From Thermoplasmata archaeon (GTDB taxonomy: Archaea; Thermoplasmatota; Thermoplasmata; Thermoplasmatales; GCA-001856825), in the NCBI GenBank assembly GCA_021817415.1, contig JAKAUZ010000003.1, positions 216,631-280,630 of the forward strand: 64,000 bases of DNA, read 5' to 3'. The notes under the pieces are model-generated. The model did not search any database. It had not been told where the DNA came from and saw only the letters and a list, made by a program, of their open reading frames with translations. How positions within the stretch are numbered: position 1 is the stretch's first letter; every line of letters starts with the position of its first letter. Below are positions 1-8,770 of this stretch, piece by piece. The translations under genes and the position numbers were made by a program.

Positions 1-158
1 TTCAAATAGAATTTATTAGTTCTTTGATCATAAAAAGCTGGCACTGAATAGCTAGGGTTCCCGCTTACAACACTGAAGAAAGGACATAGTCTTGAAAGTA
101 TCAATTCATAATCGAAAGATGACTCAGGGTGGGTATTAGATCGAGAGAGCTCTTCCAC
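1..158 (-). CDS. 5' part of an unrecognised protein, cut by the window edge
   Basis: An open frame of 52 codons runs off the left edge on the minus strand. It starts at a GTG (158), and a TATA-like element (taatattta, 178-186) lies about 24 bp upstream, as expected for a leaderless message in this order. The visible peptide begins VEELSRSNTHPESS and contains a single Cys; I recognise no domain in it. The promoter is the main argument that it is a gene. Confidence 0.4.
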   Translation of the reverse strand, partial: MEELSRSNTHPESSFDYELILSRLCPFFSVVSGNPSYSVPAFYDQRTNKFYL

Positions 159-177
159 AATGTTATATTGCTGGCTT

Positions 178-186
178 AATATTTAT
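178..186 (-). promoter_or_regulatory. TATA box of the left-edge gene
   Basis: An AT-rich TATA-like element centred about 24 bp before the GTG at 158. That spacing predicts transcription starting at the start codon itself. Confidence 0.4.
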
Positions 187-284
187 TTGTTATTACATGT
201 TATACATCATAAATAATACTAAGGGTAACAGAAAATCTCTTCACGAACAAGTATTTAGAAATTTCATACTGATGACCACATAAA

Positions 285-359
285 TGCTCCGGCCGGGATT
301 TGAACCCGAGTCGCCGGCTTGAAAGGCCGGTATGCTTGGCCGGACTACACCACCGGAGC
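285..359 (-). tRNA. tRNA-Glu (UUC)
   Basis: A complete cloverleaf can be folded on the minus strand. The acceptor GCTCCGG (359-353) pairs with CCGGAGC (292-286), followed by discriminator A. The anticodon stem CCGGC/GCCGG encloses the loop CTTTCAA with anticodon TTC, and the T arm carries GGTTCAAATCCC. The 3' CCA is not encoded. No intron is visible. A TATA box lies 27 bp upstream. Confidence 0.96.
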
Positions 360-380
360 AGACATAAGGAAATAGGCAAC

Positions 381-391
381 AAATATTAATT
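381..391 (-). promoter_or_regulatory. TATA box of tRNA-Glu
   Basis: Reads AATTAATATTT on the minus strand and is centred about 27 bp upstream of the tRNA 5' end, normal archaeal spacing. Confidence 0.6.
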
Positions 392-737
392 CTTGTTGAT
401 TTCAATCGCGATAGCAGTTCTACGCAGACTAAATGGAAAAGACGCATTTTACTAATACGTCTACCATTGCTCACTCTCAACACAATCTTTCTTACGTTTA
501 CCGATAGACATCCTGGCCTAAATTTATTCGTATGGTGTCACGCTGGGATGTGCAATTACGAACCAGAAGGCATCGATTTATCAACTTTTCTGCCTAAACA
601 TCGGCTCATTCTTTCGAAATCTGAGTTCCTGGGCTCACTGAAGTTGGGGATAGGAATTGCTTCAAGAGGTCTATTCTGAAGGCAAAATTAAAGTATTATA
701 TGTCTCTACCATTAACAGTCCTCGTGAGGGTTGTGGA
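392..737. other. Intergenic stretch without a convincing gene
   Basis: Between the tRNA promoter and the CBS-domain gene. A 70-codon open frame on + (467-679) has no recognisable motif and no promoter at usual spacing, so I do not call it. A TATA-like tattatatg (694-702) probably serves the gene that follows. Confidence 0.4.
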
Positions 738-1583
738 ATGAATCTTACAGTTGAAAATTACATGACAAAGAAACCGTTTGTAATAAAGTTGCCATCCTCG
801 GTGTCAGAAGCGATGAAAATAATGGCATCGAAGGATGTGGCAGCAGTCCCCATACTGAGTCCTAAAGGAACTTATGCAGGAATAGTTTCCAGAAGGGATA
901 TTCTGGAGAATCCGAAGGAAGATGAGCTCTCAATGTTGATGAGGACAGATTTCCCGACACTTACTTCAAAAGATGATATAGAGAAGGCAGTATCGATGTT
1001 CAGCGAGATCAGAAGAAGACACCTCACTGTGGTGGATAACGGTAAGGTCACAGGAATAATCACTCCTTATGATCTGCTGGACGCCGTGGTCACCAGAAAG
1101 GTACAGACAAAAATTTCTGATCTGATAACGAGGGTATGCGTTCCTGTTCACATCAGATCCACTGCGAAGATGGTGGAGAAAGCTATCAGGCTGACGCACA
1201 TAACTGCATTTCCAGTCCTCAATGATGATGGGACTCTTTCTGGAATTGTGACGGAGAGAGACCTGCTGAGTGGCGCTAACCTGGACATCAAGCAGGTATC
1301 TTCGCAACTTGGAATAGGGGAGGACGATGACTCCTGGAGCTGGGAGAGTTTAAGGGACATTTTCACTTTCTATTATACCGTAAGAGATCTTGAAATTCCA
1401 AACGTGCCAGTGGAGAAGATAATGATCAAGAATCCGCAATCAATTTTTGAGGGGGCATCAGCAGTTGAGGCAGCAAAGATAATGAAGAAGAACAAGTTCA
1501 CGCAGCTTCCAGTCAGGAACGTTGACGATGAACTCAGTGGAATGATTTATGATTTCGATATCATTGCCTCACTGATAAAATGA
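738..1583 (+). CDS. Multi-CBS-domain protein
   Basis: A 281-residue soluble protein made of CBS modules. Two pairs are visible: residues about 8-120 and about 140-281, with repeated A..VPIL / GIVTxRDLL strand-helix signatures (VPILSPKGTYAGIVSRRDIL, FPVLNDDGTLSGIVTERDLL, LPVRNVDDELSGMIYDFDII). CBS pairs usually bind adenine nucleotides or S-adenosyl compounds and regulate a partner. No catalytic domain is attached. The ATG at 738 follows a gtgaggg ribosome-site-like stretch; an open frame continues further upstream but outside the first CBS fold. The stop overlaps the glyS ATG by 4 nt, so the two are co-transcribed. Ligand unknown. Confidence 0.85.
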   Translation: MNLTVENYMTKKPFVIKLPSSVSEAMKIMASKDVAAVPILSPKGTYAGIVSRRDILENPKEDELSMLMRTDFPTLTSKDDIEKAVSMFSEIRRRHLTVVDNGKVTGIITPYDLLDAVVTRKVQTKISDLITRVCVPVHIRSTAKMVEKAIRLTHITAFPVLNDDGTLSGIVTERDLLSGANLDIKQVSSQLGIGEDDDSWSWESLRDIFTFYYTVRDLEIPNVPVEKIMIKNPQSIFEGASAVEAAKIMKKNKFTQLPVRNVDDELSGMIYDFDIIASLIK

Positions 1584-3223
1584 ATGATCCGGATCAGGAA
1601 GAGATCTCAAAGAGAAGGGGGATATATCTTCCATCATTCTTGATTTATGGAGGGGTCTCCGGACTGTACGATTACGGTCCTTATGGCTCCAGAATTAAGG
1701 ACAACGTAATCAGAATATGGAAAGACATGATGCTTTCAGAGGGGAACGTCGCAGAATATGACGGTACCTCACTGACGCAAATATCTGTCCTCAAGGCATC
1801 AGGACATTATGACAGATTCTTTGATTACTCAACGGAATGTGAGAACTGCCACACCAAATTCAGGGTAGACGATCTTCTGGAGAAAAGGAACATAGAGGTT
1901 AGATTGGATCAGGATTATCTCACCAGAGCATTAAAGGAAGATAACATAAAATGCGACAAATGCGGGGGGGAATTGGGAGAGGTTAAAATACATAAACTTA
2001 TGTTCCAGGTGGAGCAGGGTCAAAACTCGGACCCTCTTTTCCTGAGGCCAGAAACGGCGCAGGGTATTTTTGTGAATTTCAAGGAATATTATAGGTTTTT
2101 CAGAGAGAAATTGCCGTTCGCTATAATCCAGGTTGGGAGAGGGTACAGGAACGAAATTTCACCTAGGAAAGCACTGTACAGGCTTAGAGAATTCAACATG
2201 ATGGAATGCGAATCCTTCTTTGATCCGGAGAATGAAAGATGGGTAAATGAGCCTCCAGACTCTTTTAAAGTGAAAATGGCAGCAAACACTGGTGAGGAAT
2301 TCTTCATATCACCTAGGGAAGCATACGAAAGGCAGATAGTGAAGAGTCAACCACTTGCATACTTCATCGGCAAGTCATTTCAATTTTATGTGAGAATTGG
2401 GCTGGACCCTGACCGAATAAGGTACAGGCAGCATAAAAAGGACGAACTGAGCCATTATTCTTCTGATACCTGGGATGCAGAGGCGCTTACAAGTACTGGT
2501 TGGATCGAGATAACTGGTATAGCTCACAGAGGAACATATGATCTCTCAAGGCACATAGAAACGTCCGGGAAGGACCTGTATGCACAGAGGGTCATTCCTT
2601 CCAGAAAAGTGATGGAGGAAGTAGTGGAAATCGATTACGGTCTTATAAAGAAGAAATTCGTGAATGACGCCCCCGCCGTGATCAGTGCACTGAAGAACAA
2701 TCAAGATTTCGTAACCATAAAGGGGGAAAAGATAAAACTTGCTGAATTCCTCATAAAGAGTCATGTGGAGAAGATAATTGACAGAGAAAATTTCATACCT
2801 ACAGTGATAGAGCCTTCTTTTGGTCTTGACAGAATCATTTATTCGCTGTTCGACCAGAATTTCACGACAAGGGCAGAAAGCGGGTTCAATGTATTGCGCA
2901 TTCCCAGTGAAATCAGTCCGTATGAGGCGGTAGTACTCCCGCTTATGCCGAATGATTCACTGGACAAAGTCGCAAGGGAAGTGTTCTCTCAATTACTGGC
3001 TAAAGGAGGAAGAGTTCTGTATGATGAATCAGGTTCTATTGGGAAAAGGTATGCGAGGTACGATGAGGTCGGTATAGTCTACGGAATCACAATAGACTAT
3101 GATACACTGAAGGATAATACAGTGACGTTAAGGCACAGGGATACCAGGGAACAGATCAGAATCCCAATCAAGGAAATAATGAACTACGTAAGGTCTTCTC
3201 CATGGAATGGGAAAAAGAACTGA
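1580..3223 (+). CDS. glyS: Glycyl-tRNA synthetase, archaeal/eukaryotic dimeric type
   Basis: Charges tRNA-Gly with glycine. 547 residues, normal for the alpha2 archaeal form. Visible signatures are the N-terminal RRGIYLPSF and YDYGPYG, two CxxC pairs in the insertion (CENC, CDKC) that probably bind zinc, class II motif 2 (GRGYRNEISPR then REFNMMECE), motif 3 (EPSFGLDRII) and a C-terminal anticodon-binding domain from about residue 450. It starts 4 nt inside the CBS gene and ends 22 nt inside the next gene. Confidence 0.97.
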   Translation: MNDPDQEEISKRRGIYLPSFLIYGGVSGLYDYGPYGSRIKDNVIRIWKDMMLSEGNVAEYDGTSLTQISVLKASGHYDRFFDYSTECENCHTKFRVDDLLEKRNIEVRLDQDYLTRALKEDNIKCDKCGGELGEVKIHKLMFQVEQGQNSDPLFLRPETAQGIFVNFKEYYRFFREKLPFAIIQVGRGYRNEISPRKALYRLREFNMMECESFFDPENERWVNEPPDSFKVKMAANTGEEFFISPREAYERQIVKSQPLAYFIGKSFQFYVRIGLDPDRIRYRQHKKDELSHYSSDTWDAEALTSTGWIEITGIAHRGTYDLSRHIETSGKDLYAQRVIPSRKVMEEVVEIDYGLIKKKFVNDAPAVISALKNNQDFVTIKGEKIKLAEFLIKSHVEKIIDRENFIPTVIEPSFGLDRIIYSLFDQNFTTRAESGFNVLRIPSEISPYEAVVLPLMPNDSLDKVAREVFSQLLAKGGRVLYDESGSIGKRYARYDEVGIVYGITIDYDTLKDNTVTLRHRDTREQIRIPIKEIMNYVRSSPWNGKKN

Positions 3224-3948
3224 GAAAGGCTTTTGAAGACGCAATGTGGAGAATTCCAGCGAGAGTGGGAATTGTATTTTCAGGGGGATTGGATAGCTCA
3301 CTGCTCGCGTACCTAATCAACATGCACGACAAGGACGTCCATCTTTATTCAGCTGCAGTAAAGGGTTCCCATGACTCAAAGTGGGTCGGGAAAGCCGCAA
3401 ATCTTCTCGGCCTCCCGATAAAGACGATTGAGCCAGGAGAAGACGAGATAGTGGAGGCGATCAGCGACATCAAGAAAATTGACCCCAGGGCAGACCCACT
3501 TTCAATCGTCATAGATCTCCCCCATTACTTCACATCGAAATATTCTGAAAACAGAATACTAGTGTCAGGACAGGGGAGTGATGAACTGTTCCTCGGTTAC
3601 AAGAAATATGAAAAATCAAACACCTCTTCCCAGGATCTGGATAAATTGATCAACGTCGATTCAGAGAGAGAAAGAAAGATAGCAGGAAGATGGAATAGAA
3701 GGCTGATATTCCCCTATCTTGACGAAATAGTTGTAAGAACAGCAAAAATGGTTCCAGATGACCTGAAACTCCACAATGGCACTCACAAGTACATTTTGAG
3801 GAAAATGGCAGAGTCCATTGGATTGACACCAGAAATAGCGCTAAAACCCAAAAAAAGTGCCCAATACTCCTCTGGGTTCAAGTCGATATTGGAAGAGATA
3901 GCAGAAAAAAATGGAAAAAGGATCTACGAATTTATCAGAGATCTGTAG
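3202..3948 (+). CDS. Asparagine-synthetase-like ATP pyrophosphatase without a glutaminase domain
   Basis: 248 residues corresponding only to the synthetase half of AsnB. The PP-loop FSGGLDSS (residues 26-33) and the AsnB-type SGQGSDELFLGY (about 113-124) are intact, as are FPYLDEIV and HKYILRKM near the C-terminus. Full AsnB proteins carry an N-terminal Ntn glutaminase with Cys2; it is absent, and glyS occupies the upstream DNA. Such stand-alone proteins could use free ammonia or act on another carboxylate; the substrate cannot be read from sequence. Translationally coupled to glyS (22-nt overlap). It overlaps the convergent amidohydrolase by 25 nt. Confidence 0.8.
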   Translation: MEWEKELRKAFEDAMWRIPARVGIVFSGGLDSSLLAYLINMHDKDVHLYSAAVKGSHDSKWVGKAANLLGLPIKTIEPGEDEIVEAISDIKKIDPRADPLSIVIDLPHYFTSKYSENRILVSGQGSDELFLGYKKYEKSNTSSQDLDKLINVDSERERKIAGRWNRRLIFPYLDEIVVRTAKMVPDDLKLHNGTHKYILRKMAESIGLTPEIALKPKKSAQYSSGFKSILEEIAEKNGKRIYEFIRDL

Positions 3949-5207
3949 CGCTGGTAAATTTCAGAATTTTTCCTTATGACCTCTTCAACGTTAATGCCCT
4001 CAAATTTTCCATTGGAATAGATAAGTCTTCCATCCACAATAGTGTGGGACACGCTTCTTCCGTTGGTCGAATAAATCAGTATATTCTCTGCATTGTCAGG
4101 GGTCAGTGGCACCTGTGATAAACCTCCACCTACCACGGTTATGTCGGCCTTGAAACCCTCCTTTATCATTCCGCCATTACCCCCAAACACCTTCCAGGGG
4201 TTCAGCGTTAAAGCACGAACCATCATAGGGGGATCCAGTGCCATTGATTCTTCCCTGTAATTCTTCTGCAGAAGCGAAGCAATCTTGGCGTTTTCCAGCA
4301 TGTCCAGTGAGTTCTCGGTTGCTGCTGAATCAGTTCCAAGAGTGAAGTTGAGACCGTTCTCTATCATCTCTATAACCGGGGAAAAATTACCATTCCCAAG
4401 TTTCATGTTGCTGACGGGATCATTTACGCCAGTCACTCGGTATTCTCCCAGTTTTCTCATTTCAGCCAGTGTGACATATATGAGATGGGATGCAACCAGC
4501 CTGTTACTCAGGAAACCTAGGTCATTCAAATATTCAACTGGCCTTTTCTTTTCCTTCTTCACAATGTCATAAACCTCTTTCCTGTTTTCACTCAGATGAA
4601 TTGTGTAGGGCGATTCATATCTATCAGCCATGTCTTTAGAGGCAATTATGTCATCCCTATCGCATGAGTAAATTCCGTGAGGTGCAGGGAGTGGAGTAAC
4701 CAATTTATGCCCCCTGTAACTTTTGATGAAATTTTCTGCATTGCTCAGTGGGTCTCCCTTCTGCGTCGTGATATTTTTATTAACTATGCTCCATCCCAAA
4801 AATCCCCTTATTCCTGTCTCTTCAACAGCTCTTGCGGTCTGTTCCTGTGAATAATACATGTCCATGAACGAGGTCACGCCATTACTCAACATTTCCAGAA
4901 TACCCAACTTGGCCCCCCAGTAAATCTCCTCCTCCGTCCTGACCTCATCCAGCTTGAATCCCCTTGCAAGGAACTTGTCAAACTCCAGGTCATCCATTAG
5001 CGTCCTCATGTTTGTCATCGATACGTGGGTGTGCATGTTGACAAACCCAGGAGATACAATCTTCCCGTCACAATCTATGGTATATTCTGATTCATGGCTA
5101 ATTGTTTCAGAAACCTCTGAAATCAAACCGTCATCTAAAAATACGTCCATACGGGAGGGGGGTCCCGTATTTGTTATGACTATTCCATTCTTGAGAAGAA
5201 TCTGCAT
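3924..5207 (-). CDS. Amidohydrolase, adenosine-type deaminase family (MtaD/DadD/SsnA-like)
   Basis: 427 residues with the complete metal site of the ATZ/TRZ subfamily: HxH at H59/H61 (VNMHTHVSM), H204 with E207 (HLSEN), H241 and D293 (LGTDSAATE). Archaeal relatives deaminate 5'-methylthioadenosine, S-adenosylhomocysteine or 5'-deoxyadenosine; others are guanine or chlorohydrolase-like. The exact substrate is not decidable here. A methylthioadenosine phosphorylase gene lies 11 kb away, so MTA handling is possible but only inferred. Last gene of the minus run that starts at the flippase. Confidence 0.85.
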   Translation of the reverse strand: MQILLKNGIVITNTGPPSRMDVFLDDGLISEVSETISHESEYTIDCDGKIVSPGFVNMHTHVSMTNMRTLMDDLEFDKFLARGFKLDEVRTEEEIYWGAKLGILEMLSNGVTSFMDMYYSQEQTARAVEETGIRGFLGWSIVNKNITTQKGDPLSNAENFIKSYRGHKLVTPLPAPHGIYSCDRDDIIASKDMADRYESPYTIHLSENRKEVYDIVKKEKKRPVEYLNDLGFLSNRLVASHLIYVTLAEMRKLGEYRVTGVNDPVSNMKLGNGNFSPVIEMIENGLNFTLGTDSAATENSLDMLENAKIASLLQKNYREESMALDPPMMVRALTLNPWKVFGGNGGMIKEGFKADITVVGGGLSQVPLTPDNAENILIYSTNGRSVSHTIVDGRLIYSNGKFEGINVEEVIRKNSEIYQRYRSLINS

Positions 5208-5235
5208 GAAATCATATCAGTTCTTAATATAAATC

Positions 5236-6300
5236 CTATTTCAAGAGCCAAATTAATCCTATTGCTCCAGTTATCAGGAGAAATAGAAATGAGTACTTAT
5301 TGAACTTGAGGAAGTTCTTCCCTGAAATGTTCCTGAGCGCAATCAGGTTTGCCAGGGACGCAATGACCGTTCCGTTCCCGCCTATGTTAACACCGTATGA
5401 AAGTGGAACCCAGCTTGAGATCTTCCCAAATAACACAGTGGTTGGAACGTTGCTGAGGAACTGGGAAAATATGATCGACAGAATGTAAATTTCAATTACA
5501 TTCGTTGGGACAGGAATTCTCACGATCAATTTAAGGGAGTTCATGACAAGGAATATCAGGATGAAAACGACGATCAGCACATAATCGACCTTCACAATCC
5601 CCGCAGGCTCAATAACCAGGAGGGAAGCAATCGAGACGATTATCGCTGCAATGAAAAACCATCCACTTAGATTCAGTGCCATTGCACTTATGACCACTGA
5701 GAGAAGAACCACATTGGTAGCAAACAGTCCATAATTAGGCCTAGTGGGAGTTGCTTGAGTCGCCAGTTTTTCATTGCCCATGAAACCAACGAAAAGCAGC
5801 AGTACAACCATTGAGAAAAGGTATGGAGGGAACATATTGGAAATGAATTGGGGATAGTTCAGGTGGTTCAACCCGTAGATGATGATATTTTGCGGATTGC
5901 CAAATGGAGTCAGCATTGAACCCACGTTTGCTGCGATTGCCTGGAAAATAATGACGTCTTCGACATTCTTTTTAGTGAACTTCCCTATGCTCACGGTGAG
6001 TGGGACCAGGACGAGAAGGGCCACATCATTTGTGAGAAACATTGCAAGGGATGATGTCAAAATAATGGAAGTAAGCAGAAGCTGTCTTCTGTCTTTAGTG
6101 AATTCCAGTATCTTAAGGGAAAGAAAGTCTATTCCTCCTGACATCATCAGGCTCGCATTTATGACAATCAGCGAACTCAGGATTTCAATCGTTTTCCAGT
6201 CTACCAATCCAGGAGAATAGAAACTTCTCCTCAGCAGTGAGAGGGAGAGATAAGCCAGGCCCAGAACAATGAGCAAGGCTCTGTTTACTGTTATTCTCAT
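5236..6300 (-). CDS. Anion permease of the ArsB/NhaD (IT) superfamily
   Basis: 354 residues, strongly hydrophobic, about ten membrane spans. The family motif GNPQNIIIYGL (about residues 130-142) and a second GxNxGGNG motif (about 300-310) mark the two re-entrant loops of ion-transporter superfamily carriers. Relatives export arsenite, exchange sodium for protons or import carboxylates; no ars regulator or arsenate reductase is adjacent, so arsenic export is not supported. Separated from the upstream small gene by 2 nt. Confidence 0.8.
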   Translation of the reverse strand: MRITVNRALLIVLGLAYLSLSLLRRSFYSPGLVDWKTIEILSSLIVINASLMMSGGIDFLSLKILEFTKDRRQLLLTSIILTSSLAMFLTNDVALLVLVPLTVSIGKFTKKNVEDVIIFQAIAANVGSMLTPFGNPQNIIIYGLNHLNYPQFISNMFPPYLFSMVVLLLFVGFMGNEKLATQATPTRPNYGLFATNVVLLSVVISAMALNLSGWFFIAAIIVSIASLLVIEPAGIVKVDYVLIVVFILIFLVMNSLKLIVRIPVPTNVIEIYILSIIFSQFLSNVPTTVLFGKISSWVPLSYGVNIGGNGTVIASLANLIALRNISGKNFLKFNKYSFLFLLITGAIGLIWLLK

Positions 6301-6302
6301 TC

Positions 6303-6644
6303 TTATAGCGTATCTTTCAGGATCGTATCCAGCTCAGGTCCAATTGCTTTTACTATCGTCTTCACCATCTCGTCCCTGAATGATTCAGGGAGTGATATGA
6401 TACCCAGTTCTGCGACAATTTTCAGGAGTTTTCCCTGTGCTGCAGCCTCCAGCAATTTTCCCTGAGTGTATTCCTTGATCGCTCCCTTGAGCTCCTCCTC
6501 CAGCCTTGGGTTGTCCTTCAGCTTCTTTCTTATGAGATCCTTGATCTCCTCTTTGTAGATGTCTACCACTGCATTAATGATTATGTCATCTGAAATCATC
6601 AGTTTCCTTGAACTGTCGAAAATGAAATTATCGTCAGGGCACAT
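6303..6644 (-). CDS. Small helical protein of unknown function
   Basis: 113 residues, predicted almost wholly alpha-helical with charged amphipathic stretches (EEIKDLIRKKLKDN, LEEELKGAIKEYT). No signal peptide, membrane span, Cys pair or recognised motif. Lies between archease (31 nt upstream) and the permease (2 nt downstream), so it is probably expressed with them. A second in-frame Met about 15 residues in could be the true start. Confidence 0.65.
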   Translation of the reverse strand: MCPDDNFIFDSSRKLMISDDIIINAVVDIYKEEIKDLIRKKLKDNPRLEEELKGAIKEYTQGKLLEAAAQGKLLKIVAELGIISLPESFRDEMVKTIVKAIGPELDTILKDTL

Positions 6645-6675
6645 GTGATATTAATTCAATGCTGACTATTAAACA

Positions 6676-7077
6676 TTATATGTCGAGGGTAATCTCAATG
6701 ATACCATTTTCCCTGTCGACAATTATTCTGTCGTACGTTGCTGCCTTGATGACATATCTCCTCTGGTGCCTCGATTCGTCAAATCTCTCCCCGTACCCCT
6801 CCCAGTATATTTTCCACTTGTCGATCCTGAGTAGCCTCACCCTGTAGTTCATCATTCTCACGTCTGAATTATAGATTAGATCAGAAAGCAGGGAGACAAC
6901 GCAACCTTCAGCATCTGAAAAGATGACTGTCGAACTTATTCTCTCCTCAGCCTTCACGGTCCCTTCGTAAATGAGGGAAAGCATGAAGTTGGACAATTCG
7001 AGGAGCGATTTCTGTATGCTCCTTGACTGTGCCCTGAGGCGAATGTCGGCAGTATGATCGACAATAGTTACAGGCAT
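6676..7077 (-). CDS. Archease, RtcB activator
   Basis: 133 residues, full length for the family. The N-terminal DHTADIRLRA signature with the metal-binding Asp is present, as is the acidic C-terminal strand (GIIEITLDI). Archease helps the RNA ligase RtcB to turn over in tRNA splicing and repair. No rtcB lies in the window. It starts 27 nt after the flippase gene and probably shares its transcript. Confidence 0.88.
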   Translation of the reverse strand: MPVTIVDHTADIRLRAQSRSIQKSLLELSNFMLSLIYEGTVKAEERISSTVIFSDAEGCVVSLLSDLIYNSDVRMMNYRVRLLRIDKWKIYWEGYGERFDESRHQRRYVIKAATYDRIIVDRENGIIEITLDI

Positions 7078-7104
7078 CCCCGCTCCTCCACTTGAAATAA
7101 GTGA

Positions 7105-8634
7105 TCACTGGGAAGGTTTCTTGATCTCATTTAACGCATACCTCACAAGTTTCTTGACATTGAATGTGTTCAGAATCTCCTTGAACTCTTCCCTGCTAAG
7201 TATCTTCAGGGCCCTGATAATGAGCAAGTATATGACTGAGTAAGCTACAAATAATCCTGCAAGTATCAAGAATGGAATTGAGGAGTTGTCATCGAAATAC
7301 CAGTAAAATGGGATTATGAGTGCAACTGATATAGCGACAGACTTGATTGTATCAAGTGTAATGAATACTTTTATTGAACGGTAAACGAGAAATGAAGCCG
7401 TAAGGTAAGTTGCAATGCCGGAAATCAGGGTGGCTATTGCCGCTCCATTAACACCATAACCAAGCAATGTAAGACCACCTACCTTGCCAGGGATCAGGAC
7501 AAGATCAAGGATGATGATAAGAACGGCACCAACTATGGAAAGGAAGGCAGATATTCCCGTTTCTCCGGTCGCATTGAAATGGCTCTGGTAAGGGTTAAGC
7601 AGCACCGTGAACCAAGTTGCAACCAAAAGAAGCTGAAGAGTAAAGCTGAAAGGTATGAGCTGTGAGCTCCACAGATTTAGAATGGGTGCCGAAAATGCAT
7701 ACGCAAACATTATGATGGGTGAAACAAAAAGAGCAATGTATTTCATAAGGAAAACCAGGCGGTCCACATATTCCTGCGCACTACCCTTGTGGGAAGCAAG
7801 CAGTGGAAGGATCAGGATGGTCAGCGAACCGCTGAAGCTACTCAGCATGGTGATTATTCTCACTGCGCTTGCGTACCCTCCAAGTTCGTATGAATGGAAG
7901 AAACTCTGGATCATAATCTGCGCGAGATTTGAAGAGATTGCGAGCACAATAGAAGCACCCATCAGAGGATAGGAATAATGCAGATATTCCCTTATCACCG
8001 TAAATCTGGGCCACCTGAAATTCCACGGTCTGCCAAACCTGTAATACATCGCAAAATAGACCAAGTAGGAAAGAGTGTAGGAGACGGCAATCATCTCGGC
8101 CATCTGGTCTATATTCCCGATGTTGAAAACATTGAACTGGATCAGGATCACCACAGCGACAAGCCTCACTGCAGTTTCTGCAATGCTTGGTATCGCCATT
8201 TTTGCAGCTTCAAGCGTACCAGTGAAGAAGCTCCTGATTCCCTGGATAAATGGAAGCGAGAAGAAGTAAGGTATGAGAATTATAATGCTCAGCAGTTCGT
8301 ACTTTGATTCAAAACCGTGATGAAGTACAATCCTCCAGACAAACAAGGATAAGAGCACAGCAGAGATGTAAATTAGCGTCAGGAATATTTTCAACAGGAT
8401 GAACGCATTGCTGTATTCATTCCTGTCCTTTCCCTCGGAAATCATCTTCGTTTGTGCAGTGTTTATGCCCAGATCAGATATAAATGAAAATAAGCTCCCA
8501 AATGAGAGTGCGAAGGAGAATATCCCGAAGGCAACCACACCGGCGTGTCTAAGAATCAGATAATAGACCAGGTATCCAGCTATCAGCCCAAATACGTTCT
8601 GAATCATTATCCACGTTGGTCTGGAAGTTTCCAT
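7105..8634 (-). CDS. Polysaccharide/lipid-linked sugar flippase (Wzx/MATE-like)
   Basis: 509 residues with about 14 membrane spans and the typical start RPTWIMIQNVFGLIAGYLVYYLI, where a cytoplasmic Asn/Gln-rich turn precedes the first helices. Family members move lipid-linked oligosaccharides across the membrane for glycolipids or S-layer glycans. A sugar nucleotidyltransferase is encoded at 61.2-62.2 kb but not nearby. First gene of a minus run of five. Confidence 0.85.
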   Translation of the reverse strand: METSRPTWIMIQNVFGLIAGYLVYYLILRHAGVVAFGIFSFALSFGSLFSFISDLGINTAQTKMISEGKDRNEYSNAFILLKIFLTLIYISAVLLSLFVWRIVLHHGFESKYELLSIIILIPYFFSLPFIQGIRSFFTGTLEAAKMAIPSIAETAVRLVAVVILIQFNVFNIGNIDQMAEMIAVSYTLSYLVYFAMYYRFGRPWNFRWPRFTVIREYLHYSYPLMGASIVLAISSNLAQIMIQSFFHSYELGGYASAVRIITMLSSFSGSLTILILPLLASHKGSAQEYVDRLVFLMKYIALFVSPIIMFAYAFSAPILNLWSSQLIPFSFTLQLLLVATWFTVLLNPYQSHFNATGETGISAFLSIVGAVLIIILDLVLIPGKVGGLTLLGYGVNGAAIATLISGIATYLTASFLVYRSIKVFITLDTIKSVAISVALIIPFYWYFDDNSSIPFLILAGLFVAYSVIYLLIIRALKILSREEFKEILNTFNVKKLVRYALNEIKKPSQ

Positions 8635-8770
8635 CTATCTGTCCACATTAGCAATACATAGAAAAATGTTGGCAAATCTCTGGGGTCTCAACCAGTTAAT
8701 GCGAGACTACCGCCTGCTCATTGCAGAATCAGCTCGACAATTCAGCATTCCAGTCTGAAGGGGTGAGTGA

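Noticed and set aside
467..679. 70-codon + frame between the tRNA and the CBS-domain gene
   Set aside because: Composition does not look protein-like, no ribosome site or TATA box, no motif.
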